From positions 1 to 64,000 of the forward strand of contig NZ_VTXE01000013.1 in assembly GCF_013114595.1 (NCBI RefSeq): DNA of 64,000 nt, read 5' to 3'. The notes below the pieces were generated by a model, which searched no databases, was not told the origin of the DNA, and saw only the letters and a program-made list of their open reading frames with translations. The DNA is from Vibrio sp. 99-8-1 (lineage in GTDB: Bacteria; Pseudomonadota; Gammaproteobacteria; Enterobacterales; Vibrionaceae). Shown here in pieces: positions 21,766-32,916 of this stretch. Position 1 is the first letter of the stretch; each line of letters starts with the position of its first letter. The position numbers and the translations under genes are program-made.

Positions 21766-21802
21766 AATAAGCCCAATCATCTTCACTATGATTGGGCTTA
21801 TT
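21766..21802 (+). terminator. Rho-independent terminator of ald
   Basis: A perfect 15-bp stem (AATAAGCCCAATCAT and its complement) with a 7-base loop starts 20 bases after the ald stop. Confidence 0.8.
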
Positions 21803-21810
21803 GCGGTATA

Positions 21811-21903
21811 GGATAATTGAAAGTGGCTACCCTTCTTTCAATTATTTTTCTTTAACTGAACTTGTTGCTTTGAATCCTGCATCTTGAGAACACTTGAGTA
21901 CAG
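21811..21903. repeat. Palindromic dispersed repeat, copy C, overlapping the end of a coding gene
   Basis: The segment TTGAATCCTGCATCTTGAG (21870-21888) and most of its flanks match copies A and D. It contains the family hairpin, here a perfect 11-bp stem (21813-21823 with 21835-21845). The repeat ends at CACTTGAGTAC near 21901. About 60 of its bases are read as the last codons and stop of the adjacent minus-strand gene. Confidence 0.75.
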
Positions 21904-23089
21904 CGTGTATCAAAATATTTCTAGGGGTCATCTCCCGACAACAAAATTGATGTAACGACACATGGTAGCCATGTTGCTGCAGATATAGCCCTCTATCCAG
22001 CACTAACCACACTTCTAATAGACGACGAAATAACTGCTGAACAAGGTTCATTTTTTCCATCTTCCAAAACCGTTGCTGCCCAACTTCTAGCCAGTGATCA
22101 TAATCAGCATCAGGCAAGGTTAACTGTTTTTTCTCTGCTGCCCACTGACAGAAATAAACAAAACCCTTAGATAACTCTGATTTCTTGATGCTTGGCACAG
22201 GTATGTAGTCCTGAACATGAAGTGATTCTCTTAGTAAGCTGTCTAGCCCTAATCTAAAAACCATCTCTTGCTCTCTATGTCGAGCGACTCGTTTCCCCCC
22301 AGTAACCGTTTCTTGCAATGGAATTCGCAGCATATCTCTTGAGAGTATTAAACTCGAACATTTAGCAGCGGGAGAGAGCGGCTGATAATAATCTTCAGCA
22401 ACCAAATGGTAGCAGCAAGGAGAAATAGTAATAGCAGCCGTTTTTGCATCGGCTGCATGCTGCATTAACTTTGTATGTAAATCACCGCATGCATGAAGTG
22501 CGACGGCGTGTTGATCTTCTTTTAGCAGCTCCCTAGAAGAAGCTGCTAATGCATCACCCTGAACAAATTGCATGGGTAGTTGTTGTTTATCAGCCTCTAT
22601 CTGCCCCTGTAAACACAAGGCTTCTTGCCATTCAAAGCTGGTTACTGGCTGTTGAGAGTTAACCGCCAATATACGTCCTAAGTAACCCTTACCAGAACAC
22701 CATTCTAACCACTCATTACCCTGATGATTTGCTAGAACATAAGCCCCCATAGCGCTAATCTGTGCCAATTTCCTACCGGGAATTCCCTGATGTAAACGAG
22801 GTGAACAGTCTAAATTAATGTTTTGATGCGACCAATCATCAAGCTGGGTTAAAGAAGGAAAAGATGCCGCTGATGGGAATACTTTAGAGATATCTCTGAT
22901 TAACGCAGAACTATTGCTCTTGTAGATCTCTATTTGTTGAGGTGTTATCTGTTCTAACCAATGACAAATATCAGCAAAACTGGTTTCCCATGGTAAGGAG
23001 GAGTGGCGACTTAAATGAAAAGGTTCAGTTTGCCAAAGCGATTTGTACTGGCAAAGTGTAGCGTCAATTTGCTCAAATAAATGCTGCAT
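21842..23089 (-). CDS. SAM-dependent methyltransferase (Methyltransf_32-like), C-terminal tail from a repeat
   Basis: A 415-residue predicted cytoplasmic methyltransferase. The SAM motif is EWLEWCSGKGYLGRILA at about 123-139, with VALHACGDL near 196 and ISPCCYH near 220. These are hallmarks of the METTL25/Methyltransf_32 family (PF13679). The substrate is unknown; rRNA, tRNA or protein are possible. The final residues, about KCSQDAGFKATSSVKEK, are encoded inside repeat copy C, so the original C-terminus was probably shorter. It lies between ald and cysB and appears monocistronic. Confidence 0.78.
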   Translation of the reverse strand: MQHLFEQIDATLCQYKSLWQTEPFHLSRHSSLPWETSFADICHWLEQITPQQIEIYKSNSSALIRDISKVFPSAASFPSLTQLDDWSHQNINLDCSPRLHQGIPGRKLAQISAMGAYVLANHQGNEWLEWCSGKGYLGRILAVNSQQPVTSFEWQEALCLQGQIEADKQQLPMQFVQGDALAASSRELLKEDQHAVALHACGDLHTKLMQHAADAKTAAITISPCCYHLVAEDYYQPLSPAAKCSSLILSRDMLRIPLQETVTGGKRVARHREQEMVFRLGLDSLLRESLHVQDYIPVPSIKKSELSKGFVYFCQWAAEKKQLTLPDADYDHWLEVGQQRFWKMEKMNLVQQLFRRLLEVWLVLDRGLYLQQHGYHVSLHQFCCREMTPRNILIHAVLKCSQDAGFKATSSVKEK

Positions 23090-23150
23090 ATATCCCCCTG
23101 ATAGCAGGGCCGAATTGTAGGGGGATATGAGGGCAAATAAAAGTGTTAAC

Positions 23151-24452
<1,302 letters not shown>

Positions 24453-25217
24453 ATGAATATTGGTTTAATTATTGTTCTTGTTGCTGTGTTGTTGGTTCTC
24501 GTTATCGGTTATAACGTGATGCTGCAATACAAAACAAAAATTGAAATGTCTAGAAAGCAAGAGTCATCTCGCTATATCGCAATTATTGATGCGACGGAAG
24601 ATTTGATCGGTAACGCCCATCACCTTCCTTATAGCCAAGATCTGTTGATTTGTTTGAATCAACGTATTCTTGACTCACTAGAAAGTATGTTTGAGCTAGA
24701 TCCCAAGAGTAAGCAACTTGCTCAACGTATTGAGAATATGAAGGGGCAGATTGCCCAATTAAAAGCCAATAGCGGCAGCGGCGAAAGCACGCCATTTAAA
24801 ACACCAAGCAGTGACAAACAAGCCATTGTCATGCTGAAGCTGGTTAAACGCTTAAGAGATACCATTAGAAGCGAGCACAATAAAGGGCGTTTTAACACTC
24901 AAGCTTATGTAGCAGAAAACGCTCGTTTAGAAACCATTCAACTTCGTATCAATATCGAAAATGTAATTAAGCGTACTAATGAAGCCATGGTTCGTGGTCA
25001 GGCTGGTACTGCTCGTCAATTATTGAAGAAAGGCATCGATGTCCTTGCGCCTAAGAATGACAGTTACTCAAATCAAGCAAGAGATAAACTGCAAGCAATG
25101 CTTGGTGAACTTGAGTCCAACTCTAAGAGCAAAGGCTCTGAAGAGATGTTGGCTCAAGAAGAGAAAGAGCGTGATAACGATATGAAAGCTTTGTTCGGTG
25201 AAAAGAAAAAGTGGTAA
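24453..25217 (+). CDS. Single-pass membrane protein with coiled-coil cytoplasmic part, function unknown
   Basis: A 254-residue protein with one N-terminal transmembrane helix (about residues 4-25, GLIIVLVAVLLVLVIGYNVM) followed by a basic, highly charged, mostly helical region with coiled-coil character. Recognisable stretches are DLLICLNQRILDSLESM and RTNEAMVRGQAGTARQLLKKGI. I prefer the ATG at 24453 over a TTG 11 codons upstream because the protein then begins directly before the membrane segment. I do not recognise an enzymatic motif. The orientation is probably N-out, C-in. Confidence 0.72.
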   Translation: MNIGLIIVLVAVLLVLVIGYNVMLQYKTKIEMSRKQESSRYIAIIDATEDLIGNAHHLPYSQDLLICLNQRILDSLESMFELDPKSKQLAQRIENMKGQIAQLKANSGSGESTPFKTPSSDKQAIVMLKLVKRLRDTIRSEHNKGRFNTQAYVAENARLETIQLRINIENVIKRTNEAMVRGQAGTARQLLKKGIDVLAPKNDSYSNQARDKLQAMLGELESNSKSKGSEEMLAQEEKERDNDMKALFGEKKKW

Positions 25218-25264
25218 CGACACAAATCCTGTTCACCACAAATTAAACCGTAAAGATAGAAATC

Positions 25265-25288
25265 AAGGTCGCATAACGCGGCCTTTTC
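25265..25288 (+). terminator. Rho-independent terminator of the membrane-protein gene
   Basis: An 8-bp stem (AAGGTCGC/GCGGCCTT, one G-T pair) with a 5-base loop and a short T tract starts about 47 bases after the stop codon. Confidence 0.65.
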
Positions 25289-25400
25289 TTTATCCATACC
25301 ACGGCTCTCTCTAACATTCTCAACTAAAATGTGCCGCTCAAACTACAGACGTGTCTAGCGTGTTATCATTGCTGGCAAGTTTTTACTGAAGCTATGACAA

Positions 25401-26186
25401 ATGTGCCATCATAAATTATTAGAACCCATCAATAACTTTCTTAACTGCTCAACACCTGATTCTTGGATCGATGAAGCTCGTAAGCCAGAAAATCTATCTG
25501 TGATTTTACGGGATCATCTGCTCTGCGAATTAAAAGCATCACAGAGTGCGGTATTCCTATTAAAACGCTACGTTCTAACTGATGAAGGTATACAACAAAT
25601 CAATGAACTTGTTGAACCCTACGAGCAGTTTGCTTATAAGCGTATTGGTAACCTTGAATCGCTCAGAGGCAAGAGCAATATATCTAAATCCATCAAGCCA
25701 AAAGACAACTGTCCATACGGGCAAGATATGATAGATAAGATGGTTCTACTTATTCGGGAGGAGTTACACCACTTCTATCAAGTATTAGAAATTATTGAGG
25801 AGCAAGGTTTAAAGTATCGCCCAATTACTGCAAGTCGCTATGCAAAAGGCTTAATTAAGCACGTCCGCACTTTTGAGCCAGCCGCGCTGATTGATAAGCT
25901 GATAATAGGCGCTTTTATTGAAGCTCGTTCTTGCGAACGTTTTGCCAAACTGGCACCACATTTAAATGCTGATATTGGTAAGTTTTATATTTCACTGTTG
26001 CGGTCAGAAGCAAGGCACTATCAAGATTATTTAACACTTGCACAGCATATAGCCGCTGATGATATTTCAGAACGAGTCAAGTATTTTGCCAAAGTAGAAG
26101 CAGAGTTAATCATGCAAGCGGATACGGAGTTTCGATTTCACAGTGGCGTGCCGAACATTAAAAATGATCAATTGCCGAGCCGTTAA
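25401..26186 (+). CDS. miaE: tRNA-(ms2io6A)-hydroxylase MiaE
   Basis: A 261-residue ferritin-like non-heme diiron monooxygenase that hydroxylates the isopentenyl side chain of ms2i6A37 in tRNAs reading U-starting codons. The N-terminal part LLEPINNFLNCSTPDSWIDE and DHLLCELKASQSA match the family, with E and ExxH iron ligands visible as REELHHF and RSEARHYQDY. The start gives MCHHKLLEP; the ribosome-binding site is weak. It converges with pyrF. Confidence 0.92.
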   Translation: MCHHKLLEPINNFLNCSTPDSWIDEARKPENLSVILRDHLLCELKASQSAVFLLKRYVLTDEGIQQINELVEPYEQFAYKRIGNLESLRGKSNISKSIKPKDNCPYGQDMIDKMVLLIREELHHFYQVLEIIEEQGLKYRPITASRYAKGLIKHVRTFEPAALIDKLIIGAFIEARSCERFAKLAPHLNADIGKFYISLLRSEARHYQDYLTLAQHIAADDISERVKYFAKVEAELIMQADTEFRFHSGVPNIKNDQLPSR

Positions 26187-26212
26187 TTAGCAAAAGCGCC
26201 GTTAAAGAACAA

Positions 26213-26251
26213 ATAGTTAATGCTATAAACAATGCCAATAGCATTAACTAT
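26213..26251. terminator. Long hairpin between convergent miaE and pyrF, probable terminator
   Basis: A perfect 14-bp inverted repeat (ATAGTTAATGCTAT and its complement) has an 11-base loop. A moderately T-rich tract follows on the minus strand, suggesting it ends pyrF, and it may serve miaE too. The stem is AT-rich, so termination strength is uncertain. Confidence 0.55.
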
Positions 26252-26271
26252 CCAATCCAGAAGAAGCTCAA

Positions 26272-26967
26272 TTATAGTAAGGTGGCGTTAATTTGCGCTA
26301 AGACGTCTGAAGGATGTTCAGCTTGTGTTATAGGTCGGCCTATTACTAAATAGTCAGAACCTGCTCTAATGGCCTCTACTGGCGTCATAATTCGCTTTTG
26401 ATCACCAACCGCACTTCCAGCAGGACGAATCCCCGGAGTAACCAGTTTAAAATCACTTCCTAGTTCATTTTTAAGCATCAGTGATTCTTGTGCAGAACAG
26501 ACCACACCATCCAATCCGCTGTTTTTGCTTAATTGAGCTAAACGCTTAACCTGCTGCTCCGGTGTAACATCCAGCCCAAGGGAGACTAAATCATGCTGCT
26601 CCATGCTGGTTAATACTGTCACTCCGATAAGCAGTGGTCGATCATTGCCATAAGGCTGAAGAATGTCGCGTGATGCTGACATCATTCGTTCTCCACCACT
26701 AGCATGAACATTCACCATCCATACACCAAGCTCAGCCGCTGCTCTTACCGCCTTTGAGCATGTATTGGGAATATCATGAAATTTTAGGTCAAGAAATACC
26801 GAGAAACCACGCTGGTGAAGTTGCTTTACAAACTCTGGACCAAACAGGGTAAACATCTCTTTACCCACTTTTAGACGACATGAATTAGCATCGATTTTAT
26901 CTACAAAAGCGAGTGCATCTTTTTGATTATCATAATCCAGCGCCACTATAACTTTTTGGTCCAACAT
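26272..26967 (-). CDS. pyrF: Orotidine 5'-phosphate decarboxylase
   Basis: A 231-residue TIM-barrel enzyme making UMP from OMP, the last step of de novo pyrimidine synthesis. The catalytic signature [11 protein letters not shown] carries the lysine and aspartates, and [10 protein letters not shown] and [10 protein letters not shown] form the phosphate-binding loops. AGGAG precedes the ATG. It follows lapB by 23 bases, the same lapA-lapB-pyrF order as in E. coli, so it is probably co-transcribed. Confidence 0.96.
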   Translation of the reverse strand: MLDQKVIVALDYDNQKDALAFVDKIDANSCRLKVGKEMFTLFGPEFVKQLHQRGFSVFLDLKFHDIPNTCSKAVRAAAELGVWMVNVHASGGERMMSASRDILQPYGNDRPLLIGVTVLTSMEQHDLVSLGLDVTPEQQVKRLAQLSKNSGLDGVVCSAQESLMLKNELGSDFKLVTPGIRPAGSAVGDQKRIMTPVEAIRAGSDYLVIGRPITQAEHPSDVLAQINATLL

Positions 26968-26990
26968 TTTATCTCCTGTTATGTTTATCT

Positions 26991-28160
26991 CTATTCACCA
27001 TCCAACCCTCGTATTGGCTTTATTGTTCCCCAACCTTTGCATGATGGGCAGTGCCAATAGAGAGAATGAGTGGAAAAGCCGCACTTTCGACATCGGTGAT
27101 GCGGTTTTATCTTAAGTTGTTCGCCAACAAGAGAGCGCAACGTCGTCAAACTCTCTTTTGCTCGTCCTTCTTCGGCCTCAGCCAAATGATAATCCATTAA
27201 ACGGTGAAACCCTTTCATGGTTGGATTTCTTAAAAGGTGCCTTGTTAGCAGCATCTGGGCCGATGCGACGCCTTCGTGATGAGCCACCATTTGTGCCAAC
27301 ATCAATTCCGCTGATACCCCTGCTTTTTTATCTATGCAGGCACGTAAGAATTCCACCAGTTGCTCTTCTTGGCCTAGGTGGTGATAGCAGTCAGCTAATG
27401 TTGGTAGCACCTCACCGATAAAGTCGATATCTTGATCCAACACCATTTCCATATAACGAATGGTATTTTTATAATCTTCTTTGTCTAGATACAGCTTACC
27501 TAAAGAGATACTGGCACGAACGCACATGGCATCTTCTGATAACGCACGTTTAAAATAGAGAATCGCTTTCGGTATTTTCTCTTCATTCTGTTCAATGCTT
27601 GCCAACTCACACCAGAAGTGGGCAATATTGGTCGACATACGTTTTCGACCTAATTTAACCAGCGCCGTCGCATAATGGATCGCTTTGCTCCACTCCCGAG
27701 TTTGCTGATATATAGCGACTAACTGCGTTAACGCAGCTTCGCGATGTGAAGGATCATCAACAAGTTGTTCAAATATTTTTTCCGCACGGTCGAGGAAACC
27801 CGACACCATATAGTCTTTAGCTAACTGTTGTAGTGCTATGTGTTTTTGGTCAATGGTTAGACCTTGTCGGGATATTAAGTTTTGGTGGATACGGATGGCT
27901 CTGTCTACCTCTCCTCGTGAACGAAAGAGGTTTCCCAAAGCAAGGTGAGTATCAATGGTTTCATTATCGACTTGCAGCAGCTCAATAAAATGGTCTACTG
28001 CCTTATCTGATTGATCAGATAAAAGCAGGTTTAGACCTGCTACATACTGTCTGGATATTTGATGTGACTGTTCTTGTTTATCATGCCGCGCACTACGATT
28101 GCCCATGTACCAGCCATAGGCAGCCGCAATTGGTAATAGCAAGAAAAGTAGTTCTAACAT
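26991..28160 (-). CDS. lapB: Lipopolysaccharide assembly protein LapB (YciM)
   Basis: A 389-residue inner-membrane-anchored protein that partners FtsH to control LpxC turnover and so lipopolysaccharide synthesis. An N-terminal helix (residues 1-17) is followed by a long array of TPR motifs. A C-terminal rubredoxin-like knuckle follows, with CRKCGF and CPSCKGWG supplying four metal-binding cysteines. It lies between lapA and pyrF as in E. coli. Length matches E. coli LapB (389). Confidence 0.95.
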   Translation of the reverse strand: MLELLFLLLPIAAAYGWYMGNRSARHDKQEQSHQISRQYVAGLNLLLSDQSDKAVDHFIELLQVDNETIDTHLALGNLFRSRGEVDRAIRIHQNLISRQGLTIDQKHIALQQLAKDYMVSGFLDRAEKIFEQLVDDPSHREAALTQLVAIYQQTREWSKAIHYATALVKLGRKRMSTNIAHFWCELASIEQNEEKIPKAILYFKRALSEDAMCVRASISLGKLYLDKEDYKNTIRYMEMVLDQDIDFIGEVLPTLADCYHHLGQEEQLVEFLRACIDKKAGVSAELMLAQMVAHHEGVASAQMLLTRHLLRNPTMKGFHRLMDYHLAEAEEGRAKESLTTLRSLVGEQLKIKPHHRCRKCGFSTHSLYWHCPSCKGWGTIKPIRGLDGE

Positions 28161-28180
28161 CTAACAAGTCTGCATATCTA

Positions 28181-28456
28181 CTAGGCTTTTGCCTCTGTAG
28201 AAAGTTGTTTAGTTTGAGATTTTTTCAATTGGCGGTTTAAGCGTCGAATAGTGAGTTTAGATTTAAGTTGAACACTACCCACAATCAACCATGCCAATGC
28301 AAAGCCAGAAACAAATACCACACCTAATAACGTAGAGAGATGGAACTCACCTTTTGCTAACAGATAATTGAAACTAACAACTTCTTGGTTTTGAGCACCT
28401 AATGCAAGCGCTACCAAAAACAGGGCGATAATTAGAATAGTTTTTATAATTTTCAC
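28181..28456 (-). CDS. lapA: Lipopolysaccharide assembly protein LapA (YciS)
   Basis: A 91-residue inner-membrane protein with two transmembrane helices (about 3-21 and 43-64) and a basic C-terminal tail, the DUF1049 pattern. It begins with a GTG preceded by AGGAG. It is 20 bases upstream of lapB, and its product is thought to act with LapB and FtsH on LpxC. Confidence 0.9.
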   Translation of the reverse strand: MKIIKTILIIALFLVALALGAQNQEVVSFNYLLAKGEFHLSTLLGVVFVSGFALAWLIVGSVQLKSKLTIRRLNRQLKKSQTKQLSTEAKA

Positions 28457-28543
28457 GGCTTATTACTCCTGAAGAATTCGCTAACCTCTGATTATGCAGT
28501 AAATCGCATCGACAAACCATGGCTATAGCTTTATTCCGTTCAT

Positions 28544-28577
28544 AAAAAAGCGGCATATCAAAATATGCCGCTTTTTT
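28544..28577. terminator. Bidirectional terminator downstream of ihfB
   Basis: A perfect 15-bp stem (AAAAAAGCGGCATAT and its complement) with a CAAA loop lies between ihfB and lapA, both minus strand. It ends the ihfB transcript just before the lapA upstream region. Confidence 0.85.
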
Positions 28578-28597
28578 ATAACTCTAAACAGAGTGTT

Positions 28598-28879
28598 TTA
28601 GCTAATATCTACGCGTTCACGTAGCTCTTTGCCTGGTTTAAAATGAGGTACATATTTACCATCAAGTTCAACCTTCTCCCCTGTTTTAGGGTTGCGTCCG
28701 ACTCTAGGCTCGCGATAATGCAATGAGAAGCTACCAAAACCACGAATTTCTATGCGATCTCCACTTTCTAAAGTAGACGCCATATGCTCTAAAATATCTT
28801 TCACAGCATCTTCAATCTCTTTTGCAGACAGGTGAGTTTGCTCAGCACAGAGTCTTTCTATTAATTCAGACTTAGTCAT
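28598..28879 (-). CDS. ihfB: Integration host factor subunit beta
   Basis: A 93-residue DNA-bending protein that pairs with IhfA. The body has the HU/IHF signature [20 protein letters not shown] with the DNA-intercalating proline in the beta arm. I use the ATG at 28879 ([10 protein letters not shown]), which follows a GAGGG, instead of an ATG five codons upstream. It lies downstream of rpsA in the conserved rpsA-ihfB order but is separated by a terminator-like hairpin. Confidence 0.95.
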   Translation of the reverse strand: MTKSELIERLCAEQTHLSAKEIEDAVKDILEHMASTLESGDRIEIRGFGSFSLHYREPRVGRNPKTGEKVELDGKYVPHFKPGKELRERVDIS

Positions 28880-28917
28880 ATTTACCCTCATCACTTATAT
28901 CGTAAAAGTCCCAATCG

Positions 28918-28943
28918 AAAAAAGGGAGCCAATTAAGGCTCCC
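28918..28943 (-). terminator. Rho-independent terminator of rpsA
   Basis: A perfect 7-bp stem (GGGAGCC/GGCTCCC) with a 6-base loop is followed on the minus strand by T6. It lies directly after rpsA and upstream of ihfB. Confidence 0.82.
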
Positions 28944-28951
28944 TCTAGCGA

Positions 28952-30622
28952 TTATTCGCCTTTAGCAGCCTTGAATGCGTCTGCCATAGCATTTGTGAAC
29001 CCGCCGTCTTCTTGCTTGTTCAGTGATGCCATTGCTTCTTGCTCTTCAGCTTCATCCTTCGCTTTAACAGAAAGGTTGATTACGCGATTCTTACGGTCAA
29101 CACCAGTAAATTTCGCTTCAACACTATCGCCAACACTTAGGATTAGAGATGCATCTTCAACGCGGTCACGTGATACTTCAGCAGTACGGATGTAACCTTC
29201 AACGCCCTCTACAATTTCAATTGTAGCACCTTTTGCGTCAACTGCAGTTACAGTACCGTTAACTAGAGTACCTTTTTTGTTGTCAGCAACAAATGCGTTG
29301 AACGGGTCGTTTTCCATTTGCTTAACGCCAAGAGAAATACGCTCACGCTCTGCATCAACTGCAAGAACAACTGCAGAGATTTCATCGCCTTTCTTATAAT
29401 CACGAACCGCTTCTTCACCAGCAACGTTCCATGAAATATCAGATAGGTGTACAAGACCGTCAATGCCGCCTTCAAGACCGATAAAGATACCAAAGTCAGT
29501 AATAGACTTGATCTTACCAGTTACTTTGTCGCCTTTCGCTTGTGCTTCAGCGAATGACTGCCAAGGGTTAGCTTTACATTGTTTCAGGCCTAGAGAAATA
29601 CGACGACGCTCTTCGTCGATTTCAAGAACCATAACTTCAGCTTCGTCGCCTACGTTAACCACTTTAGATGGGTGGATGTTCTTGTTAGTCCAATCCATTT
29701 CTGAAACGTGAACTAGACCTTCAACGCCTTCTTCGATTTCTACGAAGCAGCCGTAATCAGTCAGGTTAGTTACACGACCAGTTAGTTTATGGCCTTCAGG
29801 GTAACGCTTAGCGATAGCTACCCATGGATCTTCACCTAGTTGCTTAAGACCTAGAGATACGCGAGTACGCTCACGGTCAAACTTAAGAACTTTAACTAGG
29901 ATTTCATCACCAACATTTACGATCTCAGAAGGGTGCTTAACACGCTTCCAAGCCATATCTGTAATGTGAAGAAGACCGTCTACACCACCAAGGTCAACGA
30001 ACGCACCGTAGTCAGTAAGGTTCTTAACGATACCTTTAACTTCGCTGCCTTCTTGTAGAGTTTCAAGAAGCTCATCACGCTCAACACTGTTTTCAGATTC
30101 GATAACAGCACGGCGAGAAACAACAACGTTGTTGCGTTTTTGATCTAGCTTAATTACTTTAAACTCTAGCTCTTTGTTCTCTAGGTGAGCAGTGTCGCGG
30201 ATTGGGCGAACATCTACTAGTGAACCAGGTAGGAACGCACGGATACCGTTAAGTTCTACAGTGAAACCACCTTTAACTTTACCGTTGATGATACCAACAA
30301 CAGTTTCAGCTTCTTCGTATGCTTTTTCAAGTACGATCCAAGCTTCGTGACGCTTAGCTTTCTCACGAGAAAGTTGAGTTTCACCAAAGCCGTCTTCTAC
30401 TGCGTCAAGAGCTACGTCGATTGCAGAACCGATTTCAACTTCAAGTTCGCCAGCAGCGTTCTTGAATTGTTCAGCAGGGATAGCAGACTCAGACTTAAGG
30501 CCAGCGTCAACAAGAACGAAACCGTTCTCGATTGCTACAACAGTACCTTTAACAATAGTACCAGGGCGGAATTCTAGTTCGTTTAGAGACTCTTCAAAGA
30601 GTTGAGCGAAAGATTCAGTCAT
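28952..30622 (-). CDS. rpsA: 30S ribosomal protein S1
   Basis: A 556-residue RNA-binding protein that captures mRNAs on the 30S subunit. It consists of six S1 (OB-fold) domains, with repeated signatures such as [37 protein letters not shown] and [19 protein letters not shown]. The start at 30622 gives [13 protein letters not shown], identical to E. coli; an in-frame start five codons upstream is not expected. Codon bias is strong. It is downstream of cmk as in E. coli (cmk-rpsA-ihfB). Confidence 0.97.
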   Translation of the reverse strand: MTESFAQLFEESLNELEFRPGTIVKGTVVAIENGFVLVDAGLKSESAIPAEQFKNAAGELEVEIGSAIDVALDAVEDGFGETQLSREKAKRHEAWIVLEKAYEEAETVVGIINGKVKGGFTVELNGIRAFLPGSLVDVRPIRDTAHLENKELEFKVIKLDQKRNNVVVSRRAVIESENSVERDELLETLQEGSEVKGIVKNLTDYGAFVDLGGVDGLLHITDMAWKRVKHPSEIVNVGDEILVKVLKFDRERTRVSLGLKQLGEDPWVAIAKRYPEGHKLTGRVTNLTDYGCFVEIEEGVEGLVHVSEMDWTNKNIHPSKVVNVGDEAEVMVLEIDEERRRISLGLKQCKANPWQSFAEAQAKGDKVTGKIKSITDFGIFIGLEGGIDGLVHLSDISWNVAGEEAVRDYKKGDEISAVVLAVDAERERISLGVKQMENDPFNAFVADNKKGTLVNGTVTAVDAKGATIEIVEGVEGYIRTAEVSRDRVEDASLILSVGDSVEAKFTGVDRKNRVINLSVKAKDEAEEQEAMASLNKQEDGGFTNAMADAFKAAKGE

Positions 30623-30720
30623 TAATTTGATCTTCAATAGTAAACTTCCACGGGCATCCTACCGCGTGGGGTTGATAAAATAGCCGGTCATCATCCATGC
30701 GACCAACCTCCTATTGCCTC

Positions 30721-31401
30721 TTATTGAGACAATTTAGATTCGATATATTTCATTGCTTCTTCTACCACTTTTTCAATAGAAAGTGATGTAGAATCAAGCA
30801 CTAAAGCGCCTTCAGCAGGGCGTAACGGAGCTACCGCTCGGTTGCGGTCTCGGTCATCGCGCTCCTGTATCTCGCGCAAAAGGTGGTCAAATTTAACACT
30901 TAACCCCTTGTCTTGCAACTGCTTAAGGCGTCGATTTGCCCTTTCTTCAGCACTTGCATCTAAGAATATTTTCACTTCAGCTTGAGGGAATACAACGGTT
31001 CCCATATCTCGCCCATCAGCGACTAAACCCGCTTCACTACTAAAAGAGCGCTGACGACGTAGCAATGCTTCTCGAACTCTTGGAAATGCTGCAACTTTAG
31101 AAGCCGCGTTGCCCGTTTCTTCTTTTCGAAGTTCAGAAGAAACATCTTCACCTTCTAGGATAACTTTGACCAAATCACCTTCAGCAATAAACTGAACATC
31201 TAGGTGAGCAGCTAAAGGTACTAAATCATCTTCTGATTCAGTATTAACACCATGATGAATAGCCGCAAGTGCAAGTACTCGGTAAATTGCACCGGAATCC
31301 AACAGATGAAAGCCTAACTTTTCTGCTAGCAACATACATAGTGTGCCTTTACCTGCACCACTAGGCCCATCAACAGTTACAACTGGTGTGTTCGACGACA
31401 T
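30721..31401 (-). CDS. cmk: Cytidylate kinase
   Basis: A 226-residue kinase that phosphorylates CMP and dCMP. The P-loop is [11 protein letters not shown] at about 13-23, and the CMP-binding signature [20 protein letters not shown] is intact. GGAGTAATTA before the ATG is a good ribosome-binding site. It precedes rpsA by about 98 bases, an mRNA leader in which S1 autoregulation would be expected. Confidence 0.96.
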   Translation of the reverse strand: MSSNTPVVTVDGPSGAGKGTLCMLLAEKLGFHLLDSGAIYRVLALAAIHHGVNTESEDDLVPLAAHLDVQFIAEGDLVKVILEGEDVSSELRKEETGNAASKVAAFPRVREALLRRQRSFSSEAGLVADGRDMGTVVFPQAEVKIFLDASAEERANRRLKQLQDKGLSVKFDHLLREIQERDDRDRNRAVAPLRPAEGALVLDSTSLSIEKVVEEAMKYIESKLSQ

Positions 31402-31764
31402 TAATTACTCCAATTAGTGAATACATACAGCAATAAAATATTGAAATAACTTAGAAAATTTAAATTTAAAAAACCGTTCAAATTCCAAAGTGTCACAAAT
31501 AGACATGCTATATCCACGTCGTTGCAAACTATGTTGCTATAGTGTAGTTGAATTATTTCACTTATCTATAACGGTGATAGGCAGCCGACGTAATTTTCAG
31601 CGGCGTATTATAAAAGGAAATGCAGTTGAGGGCGAGTACATTAAAGGCAAAAGAGAGAATTAATCAGCAAATCCTGATATGTCTAGTCTGCTATGGTGAA
31701 AAATAAACAAACCCAGCAAGCTGGGTTTGTTTAAATTCCATCGTTAACCATAAGCGATTAAAGG
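31402..31764. other. Non-coding region between sohB and cmk
   Basis: The 363-base gap contains the sohB terminator (31705-31732) and the cmk upstream region. Apart from AT-rich promoter-like sequence near 31440-31560, I see no gene or named site. Confidence 0.5.
31705..31732. terminator. Terminator downstream of sohB
   Basis: A perfect 13-bp stem (AAACAAACCCAGC and its complement) with an AA spacer. It lies about 33 bases beyond the sohB stop on the minus strand. Confidence 0.8.
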
Positions 31765-32826
31765 TTACATCATTGGTCGCTGACCGCGAGACAACCATTT
31801 CATTAATAGGTGATCAGCAGCATCACCGCCTATTCGAGCCAGTTTATCTGTCATTTTTTTCTTTTGTACATAACGCACAGACAATACCGTTTTTTCATTA
31901 CACGCTGCTACAACAATATCATCAGAGGTCATGATCTCATCAACCAAACCTAACTCTTTAGCTTGTGTACCGAACCAATGTTCACCTGTCGCCACTTTTT
32001 CTAGCTCAAGCTCTGGCCGATGGTCACGAATAAAGTCTTTAAACAGAACATGCGTTTCTTCTAGCTCCTGTTTAAACTTATCTCTCGCTTTATCTGTGTT
32101 TTCACCAAACATAGTAATGGTTCGCTTGTACTCTCCCGCAGTAAGCTGCTCATACTCAATATCATGTTTTTTCAACAATTTATTAAAGTTCGGCAGTTGG
32201 GCAATAACACCGATTGAACCAACTATAGCAAAAGGCGCTGAAACAATTTTGTCCGCAATACATGCCATCATATAACCGCCGCTAGCTGCGACCTTATCAA
32301 CCGAAATCGTTAATGGGATATTGGCTGATTTAATTCTATCTAACTGAGACGAGGCCAAACCATAAGCGTGGACCATGCCACCGCCAGACTCTAATTTAAG
32401 CAGCACCTCATCACCTTCACGCGCCACGGACAGTATTGCCGTGACTTCTTCACGAAGTGACGTTACTTCTTTTGCATCAATACTACCGTTAAATTCCAAA
32501 ACAAACAGATGAGGCTCTCGGGTGAGTTCTAACGTACCTTCCTTTGCGGCTTTCTTAACTTCTTTATTACGTTTCTTTGTTTTCTCTTTCTCTGCTTTCT
32601 TTTCTGCTTTGTCACGCTCTTTAATGAAGGTGCCATCATGTAAATGATGTTCCATCACATCAATATTCTCTTTGTGCTTCTCGGTTAAATTAGTAATTTC
32701 CAATTCACCTTTAGAGGCGCCTTGTTTACCACTTACCACTTTAGCCACAATTAAAATGGCAGCGATAGCGACAACAAACGTCGCAATCTTGGCTAAAAAC
32801 AGGCCATAGTCCAACAAAAATTCCAA
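31765..32826 (-). CDS. sohB: Inner-membrane S49 peptidase SohB
   Basis: A 353-residue membrane-anchored serine protease of the S49 (SppA/protease IV) family; E. coli sohB suppresses loss of DegP. An N-terminal membrane helix (about 8-28) is followed by a charged, lysine-rich coiled region (60-100). The protease domain carries the nucleophile in VAASGGYMMA and the general-base lysine in AGEYKRTITMFG. It diverges from yciK as in E. coli. Confidence 0.93.
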   Translation of the reverse strand: MEFLLDYGLFLAKIATFVVAIAAILIVAKVVSGKQGASKGELEITNLTEKHKENIDVMEHHLHDGTFIKERDKAEKKAEKEKTKKRNKEVKKAAKEGTLELTREPHLFVLEFNGSIDAKEVTSLREEVTAILSVAREGDEVLLKLESGGGMVHAYGLASSQLDRIKSANIPLTISVDKVAASGGYMMACIADKIVSAPFAIVGSIGVIAQLPNFNKLLKKHDIEYEQLTAGEYKRTITMFGENTDKARDKFKQELEETHVLFKDFIRDHRPELELEKVATGEHWFGTQAKELGLVDEIMTSDDIVVAACNEKTVLSVRYVQKKKMTDKLARIGGDAADHLLMKWLSRGQRPMM

Positions 32827-32916
32827 TCTGATATCCCCAATGGTTTGAATTGGTGTATTGTAACTAAGTTGTCACGATTACCAATAAAAAGTTAATAAAA
32901 ATAGGAAAAAATCATA

